Assembly (NCBI GenBank): GCA_002729235.1
Contig: PBTY01000040.1
Span: 16,231-80,230, forward strand
Source of the DNA: Rickettsiales bacterium
GTDB taxonomy: Bacteria > Bacteroidota > Bacteroidia > Cytophagales > Cyclobacteriaceae
Length of the DNA stretch: 64,000 nucleotides
Reading direction: 5' to 3'
The notes below the pieces were generated by a model. That model did not search any database. It saw nothing but the letters and a program-made list of their open reading frames with translations, and was not told where the DNA came from. This document shows, piece after piece, positions 50,878 through 62,500 of the stretch. Positions within the stretch are counted from its first letter, which is position 1, and each line of letters opens with the position of its first letter. The translations under genes and the position numbers were made by a program.

Positions 50878-50904
50878 AGAAAAAAGGCAGCTTCTCAAGC
50901 TGCC
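50878..50904 (-). terminator. Rho-independent terminator (minus strand)
   Basis: Minus strand ggcagctt-gag-aagctgcc followed by TTTTTT. Confidence 0.65.
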
Positions 50905-51091
50905 TGTTCCGTTTTCACCGTCTGTGAAAACCCGCCTTATTGTTGATGGACTATCGCTGATGCGAATAGCAACAGACCGATCATGAGTTCAATTTTAGCT
51001 GTTCGAATAGTCAATTTTTAGATGAATGATTATCCGTTGAGGTTTGTCGATTATTTGTAGACTAATTATGATTATTCGTTTTGGGTCAAAT

Positions 51092-51122
51092 AAAAAATGG
51101 CGGCTCCTGGAGCCGCCATTTT
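51092..51122 (-). terminator. Rho-independent terminator after the 51-57 kb surface protein gene
   Basis: Long GC stem aaaatggcggctcc/ggagccgccatttt with T-run on minus strand, immediately after stop at 51147. Confidence 0.8.
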
Positions 51123-51146
51123 GCTTTCACAAATGTGATAGCCGCC

Positions 51147-54100
51147 TTAGTGTTTTATGATTACTCGACTCATGGTTTCCTTTACCAGGTAAATGCCATT
51201 CGATAGATGCGAGGTGTCCGTTTTTTCGTTGAGCCTTCCTTGAAGAACAACATTCCCTTCCAGGTTGATTAATGTAAAACGGCCATTCGCCTTTCCTTCC
51301 ACTATGATGAAATCTGATGAAGGGTTAGGGTACACATTGACTGAATTATTTTCCAAACCTAACGTGATCGCAATATCTGCTTCTTCTACGGTCACTTCGA
51401 AGGTTTGTGAATAAGTTCCATTCACTTCATTTCCATCATTTGCGGTCACTGTGAAAGTTTCTGAACCACTTGCATCTGTAATGGCAGTGATAACTATAGA
51501 TGTTCCATCAATTGCAACATTTACCACGCTACTGTTTTCTGGTGAAATGGTATAGGTCACTGTTTCATCCGCTTCATTAGCTGGTACATCCATGATGATG
51601 TTGATCATTTCCGTACTCGTGAAGTTGTTCTCAAGTTCAAACGAAGTAACATCAAGGGTGAATACAGGAGCATCATTTATGCTCATCACGTTCACTGGCA
51701 GATCATAAGAAGTGCCTGTTTCTGCACCAATCTCATCAAATGCTGTCAACTGTATTACTCCACTTCCGAAAGCGTCTGCATTTGGTGTTACCGAAAGGAT
51801 GTTACCATCCAATGCGATTGTGAAGATGGCGCTGGATGCCTCATCTACGTTGATCGAGTAGGTCATCTCATCTCCATCAGGGTCAGAAAATACGGTTGAT
51901 AAATCGATAGTCTCCGTAGCAGCATCTTCATCTAAAGCCAACTCTGGCGAGCTAATTAATTCTGGTAAACTGTTAATAGGAGTCACTGTGACAGATAATG
52001 TGTTATGAGTAGTCACATAGGAGTCATTGGCAGTAACCGTAATCTCGGCCGTACCTGACTGATCGGTTATTGGAGTTATGGTTAATGTGCTACCATCAAG
52101 AGTTGCTGTAAATGCACTTGCACTGAAATCAAGCATTCCAAAGCTCAATTTATCCTCGTCTGCATCAATAAATAGCGTTGAAACATCCACAGTCATTCCC
52201 TCACCATTTTCAGTAAGAGAAATTGGATCCATGCTCACTGCAGAAGGTGCATCATTTACTGACTCCACTGTCACTACGATCACATAGTCAAGTGAAGAAA
52301 CGGCATCTGAAGCTCTCACTTCTACATTTTGTGTGCCATGAGCGTTAGCTTCCAAGGAGATAGTAAGTGTGCTCTCAGAAATACTTGCTGTCAAAATTGG
52401 ATTTTCACCTACCACTTCGTTATTGATTTGGAAAGTAAGTGCATCACCATCATCATCAGAGAAGATCGTATTTAAATCAACTGTAAAGTCATTTTCATCT
52501 TCCTGAAGTGTCACCGTGTAAGGTTCCAACACCTCCGGCTCATCATTCACATTCTCTACGGTAATAGTGAACACATCTGAAGCAGTCAAGGATCCATCAG
52601 TCACTGTTATTGATACTGTAGTTACTCCAACATTTGTTTGTGCAGGTGTACCCGATATCAATCCACTTTCTGAAATGCTTATCCAATCTATATTTTCACC
52701 AGTCTCATTCGTGAAGGTGATCTCTGAAATGCTCAACTCATCACCATCCACATCATCGAATGATGCGATATTGAACTGATAACTAAACGCTACGTCCTCT
52801 GTGGCCATCTGGTCAGCAATAGCATTCACCAACTCTGGCGCATCGTTTATTGAGTTGACTGTAACGATGATTTCATCTGATACTTCTAGCTGACCATCAG
52901 AAGCTGTCAAAGTAAGAGTGGCAGGGCCATAGTAATTTTCTGCTAATGTGACAGATAGGACATCTCCATCAATATTAGGTATCACTCCAGATGTGTCGGA
53001 CGTTACTGTGAATGTGAGTGCGTCGCCATCAGCATCATTAAATACACCTGACAAATTATTACTTAACTCAATAGATCCATCTTCGTCAACTGAAGCATCG
53101 CTAATTAGGGTAACGATAGTAGGCGTCTGATTGTCCAGAACACTAAAGGTAAAATCTGCAGAAGCCAGATTGTTTTCAGTTTCTCCATCGTTTGCAGTTA
53201 CTGTAAAGGTTTGTGAGCCTATCTGATCAGCTATTGATGCGAAGGATACTTCTCCTGTCGTAGCATCAATTGATACATTAGCAAAAGCTACGCTCGCAGG
53301 TGAAATAGTGTAGGTCACTACCTGATCTGTTTCATCAGCAGGAACTTCATCAGGGTTTACCGAAATAGAAACATTTTCAGTAAAGTTGATTGATACATTC
53401 AACGCAAGGTCGCTAAGTGAAAATACTGGGGCATCATTGACCGCATTAATTGTCAATGCAAATTCATCCGTGATAGTCGTATCAGCAATAGAGGCAACTA
53501 AAGACACTGTTCCAGAACCATTAAAGTTCTCCGTCAGCTCTTCAAGTTGAATAGCACCATCATTCAGTACTAGTGAGACTTCTTCTCCAAGATCATGAGA
53601 TATTTCATAGGAGATGTTTGATGCGTTTGGATTGCTAAATACTTCGCTTATCTCTGCGACCAAAGTTTGAGCCTCATCATCTTCGTTAAGAACAATGTCA
53701 GTAATTGGGTTAATTAGTTCAGGAGTCTCAAGCTCAGGCATGTTGAAAAGCGCATCCACCTCTATGGATGATAATACACTTTCATAGATTCTCACGTCAT
53801 CCATCAATCCATTGTAGTAGAACCATCCCCCATTACCAAAAGGCCAGTTACCTCCTGTGTAGGCTGCTCCAAGTTGAGATACGGCCAAACTGATTTTGGT
53901 GTAGGCAGAGCTCGTGTTTAATAATTCATTGTCGATGTAAAGATTTTGTTCTCCTGAAGTTGCGGTTAATACAAGATGGTGCCATTCATCATCGCTCTGA
54001 TTGCCAGCTGGCATTGCTGACGTAGATGATTGCCAGAATGCGCCATACAATTCCTGATCTGCATCATCGATAGTAACTACAGGCACATAGGAACTCGGAC

Positions 54101-54308
54101 TTTGACCAACTGCAGTGTTCTGGTAACCAAGAAGTGCTCCAAAATCAGAAGTTTTGAACCAAAGGGAAATGGATATAGAGTCTTTTACCAACATATCGGA
54201 AGGTAAGGACATGATACTAGAGGATCCATCAAACTGGTAAGCTGCATCGGTATTTCCAAATCGATCTTCTGCAGAAACTGTTGATGATGGTGTAGCATCG
54301 TTATCCAT
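51147..54308 (-). pseudogene. C-terminal part of nonsense-interrupted LamG/cadherin-like repeat protein with T9SS type A tail
   Basis: LamG-like region, repeated IN/VNDAPVF...ANDG tandem repeats, C-terminal NVYPNPSSDFIIVEG...LSNGIYLVKETMSRVIIKH; no signal peptide; same frame as upstream ORF. Confidence 0.75.
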
Positions 54309-54527
54309 ACCACTAGCATCTGTTCCATCAGATGTAGGATAGAAAGCTACAAGATTGGATGAAATATCAGCAATGGAAAAGATGAAGCTACAGTCCTGTT
54401 CATTGCTTGAATTTTCATTTTCATCGGTAGCGATTATTGTAATTGGGGTACTTCCTTCGGCTACTTCTGTTATTACTAACTGATCACCTGTAATAGCAAC
54501 AGTGGCGATAGAATCGTGTGAATACGC

Positions 54528-57149
54528 CTAATAAGTCATTGTCAATCCATTGTCATGGTAGAAGATATCTGATAAGTCTACCGTATAGGTGTCAAATCCA
54601 GGAAGGATCACTTTGTCTTTGAGTTCACCAACCACCTGAGGATAGTCCACATCTAAAATGTTAATGGTCAAGGTTTCAGAATAAGAAGCTCCTTCACTAT
54701 CAGTCACAGTGATTTCCACATCTACTGTAGTGGACGTTTCGTAATCAAAGGAACTTGCAGTATACAATTCCACTCCATCAATGGTGAATTCCGTACTTGT
54801 AGTAGAGAAAGTGAATGTTTCATTTGCATCATCATCAGTAGCTGCCAGATCTCCAATATAAGTGCCTGTTGGTTCGTTTTCACTCACCTCATTTTCATCC
54901 AGCTCGATTGCTGATGGTGCGTCGTTGATATCATTTGCTGTGATGGTAAACGTCTCGTCATAAGTAGCTCCATGATTGTCTGTGGTGGTTATAGTAATCT
55001 CAAAAGAGCTTTGAGTTTCAAAATCAATTTCATCAATAGTTATCAAATCAGAATCTGAAATATCAAAAAAGCTCGCATCTGTTCCAGATATGGTATAAGT
55101 ATGCGTATTTCCAAGGTTTGGATCTGTAGTAGATAAAGTGGCCACAGTAGAGCCAATTGTGACATTTTCATCAATTGCAGTAGCAGTAAGTTCAATGTCA
55201 GTAGGAGCATCATTTTTCACAAAACCACCCAAAGAGAATAATGTCGCTATTTCATTTTCAGTGAGTGCTTTTTGGAAAAATGCAATGTCATCTAAATCTC
55301 CAGGAAACTCTCTTCTTAAATGTGTATTTCCTGATGACTGTGCAATGATCCCAAATGTCCAACTTTGACCATTTTGGAAAGAGGAAGGAGTCCCTGATGC
55401 AACGGCAGTTCCATCCAGGTAGACGAAAACATCACCACCAGAACCAACTACGGTCACCATATACCAGCTATCAGCGTTGACAGAAGCACTAGTTACTAAA
55501 TCCATAGTATTAGCAAAACTACCTGTCTTGAAAGTCTGTACTCTTAACTCGTTGCTACCGTCTAACAAGACCGACATACCACCAACTTCTCCTCCGGAGG
55601 TATAATGGTGACGACTATCTACTATGTATTTATTAGTAGAGTTCGTTGATGTCTCTAATTTAATCCAGGCATTAATGGAGAAGTCTGTGGTAATATCAAC
55701 GATTGGGTCTGCTACAGCAGCGAAGTTGGCATTGGCTATTTGAATCGCATTGTCTGCATCACCAAATCGGTCGATATCTGGTGTTGCTCCATAGTCAATT
55801 CCATCTATTTCTTCTACAAAATCTTCAAAGGTGCCACCAGTGAAAGCGTATAACGCATATTCATCATTTGGTCCTAATTCTACTACATTGTTGATCGTGA
55901 TGGAAAATGCTTTTGTGAAGGTTTCACCTAAAGCATCTTCTGTAGTAATCTCGATTTCGTAGGAATTTTTCGTTTCAAAGTCTGGTGAAATAGCAAGCTG
56001 GAGTTCATTGCTGTTCCCTATAGAAAAAGATGCTGCATCAGTACCTCCCACAGTGTATGCGAAGGTATCTCCAGACGTAGGGTCAGTGGTGCTTAGGGTA
56101 CCTACTACCGATCCTATTGCTTCATTTTCATCAATTGAAGTTGCAGAAAGACTGATGTCAGATGGTGCTTGACTCTCGGACACTTCAACATCATCAATGA
56201 TAATTTGTGAAGTAGCTACTCCGTGAGTAGTGACGAAACCTATTCTGATGAATTCTCCTTGTGTGCTATTTCCTAGCTGAGCAAAGTTCACTTCCACTTC
56301 TTCAAGTGCCTGCTCTGAACTGACTGTAATCTCTTCCAGTAAAGTGTTTGTACTCTGGTCAGCAGGATCTCCTGAGGTGCTCTGATAAACTTTTAAGGTA
56401 CCTCCAGAAGGCCCTGTACCTCCGTTGTTGCTGCTCCCAAGTTGGAATGTTAATGTCCTGGTATGTAGATCAATTAGCTCAGGCAGGGTTATATAAGATT
56501 CGGTAGTGGCTGATGATGAATAAACGAGTGCATTGGAAGCAGAAGTTCCGATGCTTTCTTCCACATAAATGGAAGATGCTGCATTCGTTTCCCATCCATC
56601 AGGCACTTCAGTACCAGAGACTACAAAACTGTTAAAATCTTCAGTAAGTGTAGCTGTTGCTTCCTTCTTGATGTTTACAGTAAATTGTAAATCATATGCC
56701 AGTGCGGTACTACCTGTAGGAGAACTTGCCCATGCACTTCCACCTGCATACACGTCATTATCACTTCTGGTTATACGATATTCATCAGGTCCATTGAACC
56801 GAATACCGTAGGTTTGACCTTCTGTCAAGATAATATTCTGACTGCTAAGGTCTATGGTGTTGGTACCATATAAAGGCGAGGGATAGACACTTGCCAGGTT
56901 GGGACCAGAAAATCCCCCATCTATGATGTGGATATAAATCGTAGCAGGTATCGAGCCGACTAGATCAAAAGAAAGAGATTCCAATTTCCCCGTTCGACAA
57001 GCCGTAAACGTCTGTCCCTGTGCATAGGAAGAGAAACCATTATAAAGTGCGTAGTTGGAGCCTCCAGCTGCGCTGAGCTCACATTCACGCTGCGCTGAGC
57101 CTAGAAGGCTTGTTAAAATAGAAATACTAAGGAGTAGGGCTTTTTTCAT
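54528..57149 (-). CDS. N-terminal part of the interrupted LamG/cadherin-like surface protein
   Basis: Signal peptide MKKALLLSISILTSLLGSAQ; LamG-like FSINAWIKLETS...; cadherin-like IDENxxIGSxVxTLSTTDP; ends at in-frame TAG. Confidence 0.75.
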   Translation of the reverse strand: MKKALLLSISILTSLLGSAQRECELSAAGGSNYALYNGFSSYAQGQTFTACRTGKLESLSFDLVGSIPATIYIHIIDGGFSGPNLASVYPSPLYGTNTIDLSSQNIILTEGQTYGIRFNGPDEYRITRSDNDVYAGGSAWASSPTGSTALAYDLQFTVNIKKEATATLTEDFNSFVVSGTEVPDGWETNAASSIYVEESIGTSASNALVYSSSATTESYITLPELIDLHTRTLTFQLGSSNNGGTGPSGGTLKVYQSTSGDPADQSTNTLLEEITVSSEQALEEVEVNFAQLGNSTQGEFIRIGFVTTHGVATSQIIIDDVEVSESQAPSDISLSATSIDENEAIGSVVGTLSTTDPTSGDTFAYTVGGTDAASFSIGNSNELQLAISPDFETKNSYEIEITTEDALGETFTKAFSITINNVVELGPNDEYALYAFTGGTFEDFVEEIDGIDYGATPDIDRFGDADNAIQIANANFAAVADPIVDITTDFSINAWIKLETSTNSTNKYIVDSRHHYTSGGEVGGMSVLLDGSNELRVQTFKTGSFANTMDLVTSASVNADSWYMVTVVGSGGDVFVYLDGTAVASGTPSSFQNGQSWTFGIIAQSSGNTHLRREFPGDLDDIAFFQKALTENEIATLFSLGGFVKNDAPTDIELTATAIDENVTIGSTVATLSTTDPNLGNTHTYTISGTDASFFDISDSDLITIDEIDFETQSSFEITITTTDNHGATYDETFTITANDINDAPSAIELDENEVSENEPTGTYIGDLAATDDDANETFTFSTTSTEFTIDGVELYTASSFDYETSTTVDVEITVTDSEGASYSETLTINILDVDYPQVVGELKDKVILPGFDTYTVDLSDIFYHDNGLTMTY

Positions 57150-57295
57150 ATTATATGACAGTTAAAACAGCCCAAAAATTCTACTCAATAATGGAATGAA
57201 CGGAGTGATATGAGAGAGTCACCCGATTTCATGAGAATGTGTCAAGATTTAATTAGAATTTGTAAATCTGTATTTCGGAGGGAGTGATTAGTGAT

Positions 57296-58036
57296 TCATA
57301 ACTCCTGAAGAGCCTTCATCAATTGGTCTTTTTTTCGCACGGAAACTGGAAGGATGTCTCCATTTTTCATCACCACACTGCCACCTTCTCGTTTGTCATA
57401 ATGATCAAAGTAAATCAAGTTGATTAGGTGAGATTGATGGCATCGGAAGAAATATTGTCCCGAAAACAGGTTTTCATATTCTTTTAAAGTCGTAGAAACC
57501 AGTATGGTTCTATCTTCGGTGAGAAAAAACTTAGTGTAATTGTCACTAGACTCACATCGGATAATTTCTCCAGTATCTACCAGATAGACCTTCTCGGAGT
57601 CCTTAAGAACAATTTTCGACAATTTCTTTTGCTCTAAATTCTGCTCCAATGCTTTCAGTTGGATTCCTGAAATAGTCTTTTCATGTGATTCTTTGGCTTT
57701 ATTGACTGCACGCTCCAAATCATCTGGATCGATTGGCTTTAGGATGTAGTCAATAGCCGAGAATTTGAAGGCTTTGACCGCATATTCGTTGTGTCCGGTG
57801 ACGAAAATGACCGAGAAATTACGTTGAGGAAATGCATGCACGATATCAAACCCCAAACCATCAGGCATCTCAATATCCAAAAAGGCAATGTCAGGAGCTG
57901 TTTCCTTAATTAACTGAATACCTTCTTTGACACCACTCGCAAGGCCTACCACCTCAATATCAGGACAATAGATTGATAATAGCGTGTTGGTAGACTCTCT
58001 CAACGATATTTCATCATCCACTATAACTGCCCGCAT
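57296..58036 (-). CDS. LytTR-family DNA-binding response regulator
   Basis: Receiver MRAVIVDDE...PDIAFLDIEMPDG...YAVKAFKFSAIDYILKP; LytTR domain FFRCHQSHLINL. Confidence 0.93.
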   Translation of the reverse strand: MRAVIVDDEISLRESTNTLLSIYCPDIEVVGLASGVKEGIQLIKETAPDIAFLDIEMPDGLGFDIVHAFPQRNFSVIFVTGHNEYAVKAFKFSAIDYILKPIDPDDLERAVNKAKESHEKTISGIQLKALEQNLEQKKLSKIVLKDSEKVYLVDTGEIIRCESSDNYTKFFLTEDRTILVSTTLKEYENLFSGQYFFRCHQSHLINLIYFDHYDKREGGSVVMKNGDILPVSVRKKDQLMKALQEL

Positions 58037-58088
58037 GGGATCAAAAGTAGGCGTAAATGAGCAATCTTAACAGATAGGAGCTAATTAA

Positions 58089-59816
58089 TTAAGATAAGTA
58101 GGGTAATGTAAGAATGGCCTTTGTTCCCTTAGCTTGAGTGTCAGAATAGGAGAATTTGTATTTAGATTTAAACTGTTGACTAAGAATGGAAAGTCGCTCT
58201 TTGGTAATTTTAGTGGCGAGAGATCGATGTTCCCTGGATACTATTGTTTGAGGTTGTAGGCCTTTGCCATTATCTGCTACCGATAAAGAAATATTTTTTC
58301 CAGTATTTGTAAATGAAACTATCACCTCTCCATTTGGGATTCCATTTAACCCATGTTCTATAGCATTCTCTACAAGGGGTTGAGCAAACAGGGGAGGTAT
58401 TCTGAATTCGTCAGGTTCAATTGCTTCATCCACTTCTATCTTAAAATCAAAAGAATGGTTAAAGCGGAGTTGTTGAATCTGTAGATAATTAGACAGCATA
58501 TCTACTTCCTCAGTGATGGTAATAAAATCCTCTCGACTGTGTTCAAGGATTTGTCGCATGAGTTTACCAAACTTGGACAAGTATTTTACAGATTCTTTTG
58601 TATCACTTTGCAGTATGTAATTTTGGATAGAAGCCAATGCATTGAAAATGAAGTGTGGATTCATCTGTAACCTGAGCATTCGTTGCTCCAGGTCCGATAC
58701 TGCTTGCTGATGGCGGTATTTGCGCTGTTGATAAAAAACAACACCTCCAAGGATGATCACAAGAATAGCGACGCCAGCCACCAGTAATTGAGTGTTTCTT
58801 TGACTTAATTTAAGCTCTTGAATTTGTGCTTGCTGAGATAAGCTTTCTATTTCCTGATCCTTTTTAGCTGTTTCATATTGTGTTTCCAGCGTGGTAAGTT
58901 GTTTGTTCTTTTGTTCGTTGAACAAGCTGTCATTCAAAGATTTAAAATCTTTGTGAAATTTAAAGGCTTGTTCAAAATTGCCTCCTTTTTCGTAGGCTTC
59001 TGCTAATATTCCATAGACATCCTTGATCCGGGTCTTTTCGCTGATGATCTGATAGTTTTCCAGAGCTCTCTCGGCGTAGTGAATGGCTTCTTTATAATTA
59101 CTAACCGCAATAGCAGTTTCGGCCAATCGGAGATTGGAATACCCAAGATTCCAAGCGGAACCACTTGGTCCGACTAAATCAATTGTCTGTTGGTATTGCT
59201 GCTTTGCTTTTTGATAATCCCTCAGTGCTTTATATGAGTCGCCAATTAGGTTGCTGGCAGAGGCAATCCGGAGGGTGTCTTCTGTCTTGACTCCCAGTTG
59301 GTACGCCTTTTCTAAAAGCTGTAATCCCGAATCAGGAAGATTGTTTTTGTTTAGTAAATATCCAGTAGTAATGAAGGTGTTGGCAATATTGGAGGTGTCC
59401 TTCAATTCAATAAACTCATTAAGTCCACGACGTAATATGACCAGGGCCATAGAGTCATTTTGGCGTTTCATGTGCAGTAGCCCAAGGTTGTATTGTATTC
59501 TTGCTATGCCAATTCTATTATCAATCTGTTCATGAATATTTAGTGACTGATAGTAAAACTCTTGTGCTTCAATATAATCTGATGAGATATCGGCAATCAT
59601 TCCTCTAACACGAAGTGCTTCAGCTATGTAAAGACTGTCATTTGCTTGATGTGCTAGAGAGTCAAGCGTGTTCACATAGAAGCGGGCAGAATCAATATTG
59701 AGATACACAAACTCATGAGCTGCTTTAAAAGTAGCTTTTAGAGATTGTGCTTGTATCATGTTGTTACAGGATAGCCATGTTGAGAAGACAATCCCGAAAG
59801 ACAATTTCCATTTCAT
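58089..59816 (-). CDS. TPR-repeat sensor histidine kinase (LytS/His_kinase type)
   Basis: TPR-like N-terminus, TM, LQMNPHFIFNALASIQNYIL, PPLFAQPLVENAIEHGL, SLSVADNGKGL. Confidence 0.93.
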   Translation of the reverse strand: MKWKLSFGIVFSTWLSCNNMIQAQSLKATFKAAHEFVYLNIDSARFYVNTLDSLAHQANDSLYIAEALRVRGMIADISSDYIEAQEFYYQSLNIHEQIDNRIGIARIQYNLGLLHMKRQNDSMALVILRRGLNEFIELKDTSNIANTFITTGYLLNKNNLPDSGLQLLEKAYQLGVKTEDTLRIASASNLIGDSYKALRDYQKAKQQYQQTIDLVGPSGSAWNLGYSNLRLAETAIAVSNYKEAIHYAERALENYQIISEKTRIKDVYGILAEAYEKGGNFEQAFKFHKDFKSLNDSLFNEQKNKQLTTLETQYETAKKDQEIESLSQQAQIQELKLSQRNTQLLVAGVAILVIILGGVVFYQQRKYRHQQAVSDLEQRMLRLQMNPHFIFNALASIQNYILQSDTKESVKYLSKFGKLMRQILEHSREDFITITEEVDMLSNYLQIQQLRFNHSFDFKIEVDEAIEPDEFRIPPLFAQPLVENAIEHGLNGIPNGEVIVSFTNTGKNISLSVADNGKGLQPQTIVSREHRSLATKITKERLSILSQQFKSKYKFSYSDTQAKGTKAILTLPYLS

Positions 59817-59866
59817 GAGCTCGAATGGTTGCGGGCGATGAACTCAAATTGGTTTAATAATTTATT

Positions 59867-61273
59867 CTAATTCCTGGAAAGCTCTCCTTCACTGTCAGCG
59901 ATCACCGTAGCTACAGTTGCATCTCCTGTTACATTCACAACTGTTCTACACATGTCGAGAATTCTGTCAACAGGGAAGATTATCGCAATCCAGGCTGGAT
60001 TGAGCCCAACCGATTGAAGCACAATGATCATCATGATGAGTCCAGCGCTTGGTACTGCTGCAGCACCGATGGAAGCAAGCGTAGCTGTTAAAACAATGGT
60101 AAGTTGTTGAGCCAAAGTCAGATCAACCAAATGCATTTGAGCTAAGAAAACTACAGCTACTGCCTGGTATAGACTGGTTCCATCCATGTTGACTGTGGCT
60201 CCAACAGGTAGCACGAAACTGGCAATGTTTTTAGATACTCCCATGTTTTCTTCCACACATTCCATCGTTACTGGCAGTGTAGCTGCACTGGAACTTGTAG
60301 AAAAAGCAAGAAACTGTGCTGGAGAGATGTTTTTGAAGAATTGTTTGTAGCTCAGATCCTTGATGAATAACACCGCTATCAATGGGTAGAAAACGAAGAC
60401 CATGAAAGCAAGGCCTAAGACTAATGTGATGGAGTAGGAGCCAAGCCCCTTGAATATTTCAAATACTTCTGCCGGAGAATCCGCCATTTTAGCAATAACA
60501 CCAGCCAACAAACAGAACACGAAAAATGGCGCGGCTTTCATGACCAAATCAACCATCTTCAAGAATACCTCGTTTGCACCATCAATAAACTGGATAACAG
60601 GCTTGGCTTTTTCTGAAGGTATTAGTACCAGTGTAATACCAAAGAAGATGGCGAAGAAGATTACCTGCAGCATCAGTTTGTTATTGGAGATACTTACGAT
60701 GATGTTTTCAGGTACCATATCTACTACGAACTGTAGTGGTGGGGCATCTTGTGTCTCAGCCGCAGCAGCCATTTTATCAGAGATGTCTGTTTTTGGAGCA
60801 GAGTAATTTGGATCATTGGTTACCTCTTTTACCACGTCAGCATATTGTGGATCAGAAAGGAAGTCCTTATCATCTTTAGGCTTCACACCGGAAGTCTCAG
60901 CAACCCACAATTCATATGTAATGCGATTTTTGACACGTTGATCATTGTCGATATAATCTCCAGGTTTGATCACATTCACCAATAGTAACCCTACTCCTAC
61001 TGCGATTACCGTGGTAACGAGGTAAGTACCTAAAGTTTTAGCTCCAAGTCTACCAAGCTTGGTTACATCACTCAATCCTGACACGCCACTGATGATGGAG
61101 AAGAGAACCAATGGAACGGCAATAAACTTCAGCAGTCTGATGAATATGGTTCCAAATGGATCGATCCAGCTAATGGTAAATTCATTCCAGCCCATAGCGC
61201 TAGAGATAAACGCGTAGATGACTCCCAGAATTAAACCAATAATGATCTTGACGTGAAGAGGTAAGTTTTTCAT
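59867..61273 (-). CDS. Dicarboxylate/amino acid:cation symporter (DAACS family)
   Basis: FLAFSTSSSAATLPVTMECVEENMGV, PVGATVNMDGTSLYQAVAVVFLAQ motifs. Confidence 0.93.
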   Translation of the reverse strand: MKNLPLHVKIIIGLILGVIYAFISSAMGWNEFTISWIDPFGTIFIRLLKFIAVPLVLFSIISGVSGLSDVTKLGRLGAKTLGTYLVTTVIAVGVGLLLVNVIKPGDYIDNDQRVKNRITYELWVAETSGVKPKDDKDFLSDPQYADVVKEVTNDPNYSAPKTDISDKMAAAAETQDAPPLQFVVDMVPENIIVSISNNKLMLQVIFFAIFFGITLVLIPSEKAKPVIQFIDGANEVFLKMVDLVMKAAPFFVFCLLAGVIAKMADSPAEVFEIFKGLGSYSITLVLGLAFMVFVFYPLIAVLFIKDLSYKQFFKNISPAQFLAFSTSSSAATLPVTMECVEENMGVSKNIASFVLPVGATVNMDGTSLYQAVAVVFLAQMHLVDLTLAQQLTIVLTATLASIGAAAVPSAGLIMMIIVLQSVGLNPAWIAIIFPVDRILDMCRTVVNVTGDATVATVIADSEGELSRN

Positions 61274-61307
61274 AAGTTGATGCTTCCTGTGTCTATTCTT
61301 GTTGAGA

Positions 61308-62390
61308 TTAAACCTCTAATTTATTCGTTCTCGCTATCAATAGGAAATCAGCAATGACAAGTGCGGCCATAGCTTCCACAATCGGTACAGCACGAGGTAC
61401 TACGCATGGATCGTGTCTTCCTTTTCCTGAAACTACGGCTTCCTTTCCATGCTTATCGATGCTCTCCTGGTCTTGCATGATAGTAGCAACCGGTTTGAAA
61501 GCCACATTGAAATAAATATCCTGACCATTAGAAATTCCTCCCTGGATACCACCTGAGTAGTTCGTTTTTGTTTTCACCACACCGTCCTCCACATAGAAGG
61601 CATCATTGTGCTCAGATCCTCGCATTTTCACGCCTTCAAATCCGCTACCGTATTCAAAACCTTTTACCGCATTGATGCTGAGCATGGCTTTTCCTAATTC
61701 TGCGTGAAGTTTGTCGAATGCTGGTTCTCCTAGGCCTGTAGGTACACCTTTGATTACTCCAGTGACCACTCCACCTACTGTGTCACGATCTTTACGAACC
61801 TGATCAATGTAGTCATACATCTTTTGAGCAATTTCCTGATCAGGGCATCGAACATCATTGAGTTCAGTCTGAGATAAGTCTAATTCCGTATAGTGCTTGT
61901 TGAGGGATAAATCACCAACCTGAGAGACGTATGCATGAAAGGAGATACCAAACTTCTTAAGCATTAGTTTTGCAATGGCCCCGGCAGCGACTCTGGCAGC
62001 AGTTTCTCGCGCGGAACTTCTTCCACCACCTCGGTAGTCACGAATGCCATATTTGGTCTCGTAAGTATAGTCAGCATGGGAAGGTCTGAATTTCTCAGCA
62101 ATGTGACCGTAATCTTTACTTTTTTGATCCTTGTTTCGAATCACCATTCCAATAGGGGTGCCTGTTGTCATATCATCAAACACACCACTCAAGATTTCCA
62201 CCTGATCTTCTTCCTTTCGTTGGGTCACGATTTTGGATTGACCTGGTTTTCTTCGTGCCAGTTCATTTTGAATGAATTCCATATCTATAGGAATTCCTGC
62301 CGGACAACCATTAATGGTCACGCCAATAGCTGCGCCATGTGATTCTCCGAATGTTGTAATGCTAAAAATCTTTCCGAATATATTTCCCAT
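61308..62390 (-). CDS. aroC: Chorismate synthase
   Basis: [76 protein letters not shown]. Confidence 0.97.
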   Translation of the reverse strand: MGNIFGKIFSITTFGESHGAAIGVTINGCPAGIPIDMEFIQNELARRKPGQSKIVTQRKEEDQVEILSGVFDDMTTGTPIGMVIRNKDQKSKDYGHIAEKFRPSHADYTYETKYGIRDYRGGGRSSARETAARVAAGAIAKLMLKKFGISFHAYVSQVGDLSLNKHYTELDLSQTELNDVRCPDQEIAQKMYDYIDQVRKDRDTVGGVVTGVIKGVPTGLGEPAFDKLHAELGKAMLSINAVKGFEYGSGFEGVKMRGSEHNDAFYVEDGVVKTKTNYSGGIQGGISNGQDIYFNVAFKPVATIMQDQESIDKHGKEAVVSGKGRHDPCVVPRAVPIVEAMAALVIADFLLIARTNKLEV

Positions 62391-62500
62391 CTCTCCTTTG
62401 ATTCTATATCAACCAAACGGGCAAAGATATTCGCATTTCATTGCGATTGGCTATGTTTTGGAGGATTTTAAAAGGATCGGGAATAGAAAATTTGGCTTTC

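Noticed and set aside
54528-54530. TAG as recoded sense codon (pyrrolysine-like or alternative code)
   Set aside because: TAG is used as a normal terminal stop elsewhere in the window (e.g. 22071-22073, 39341-39343, 46472-46474) and no recoding signal was seen
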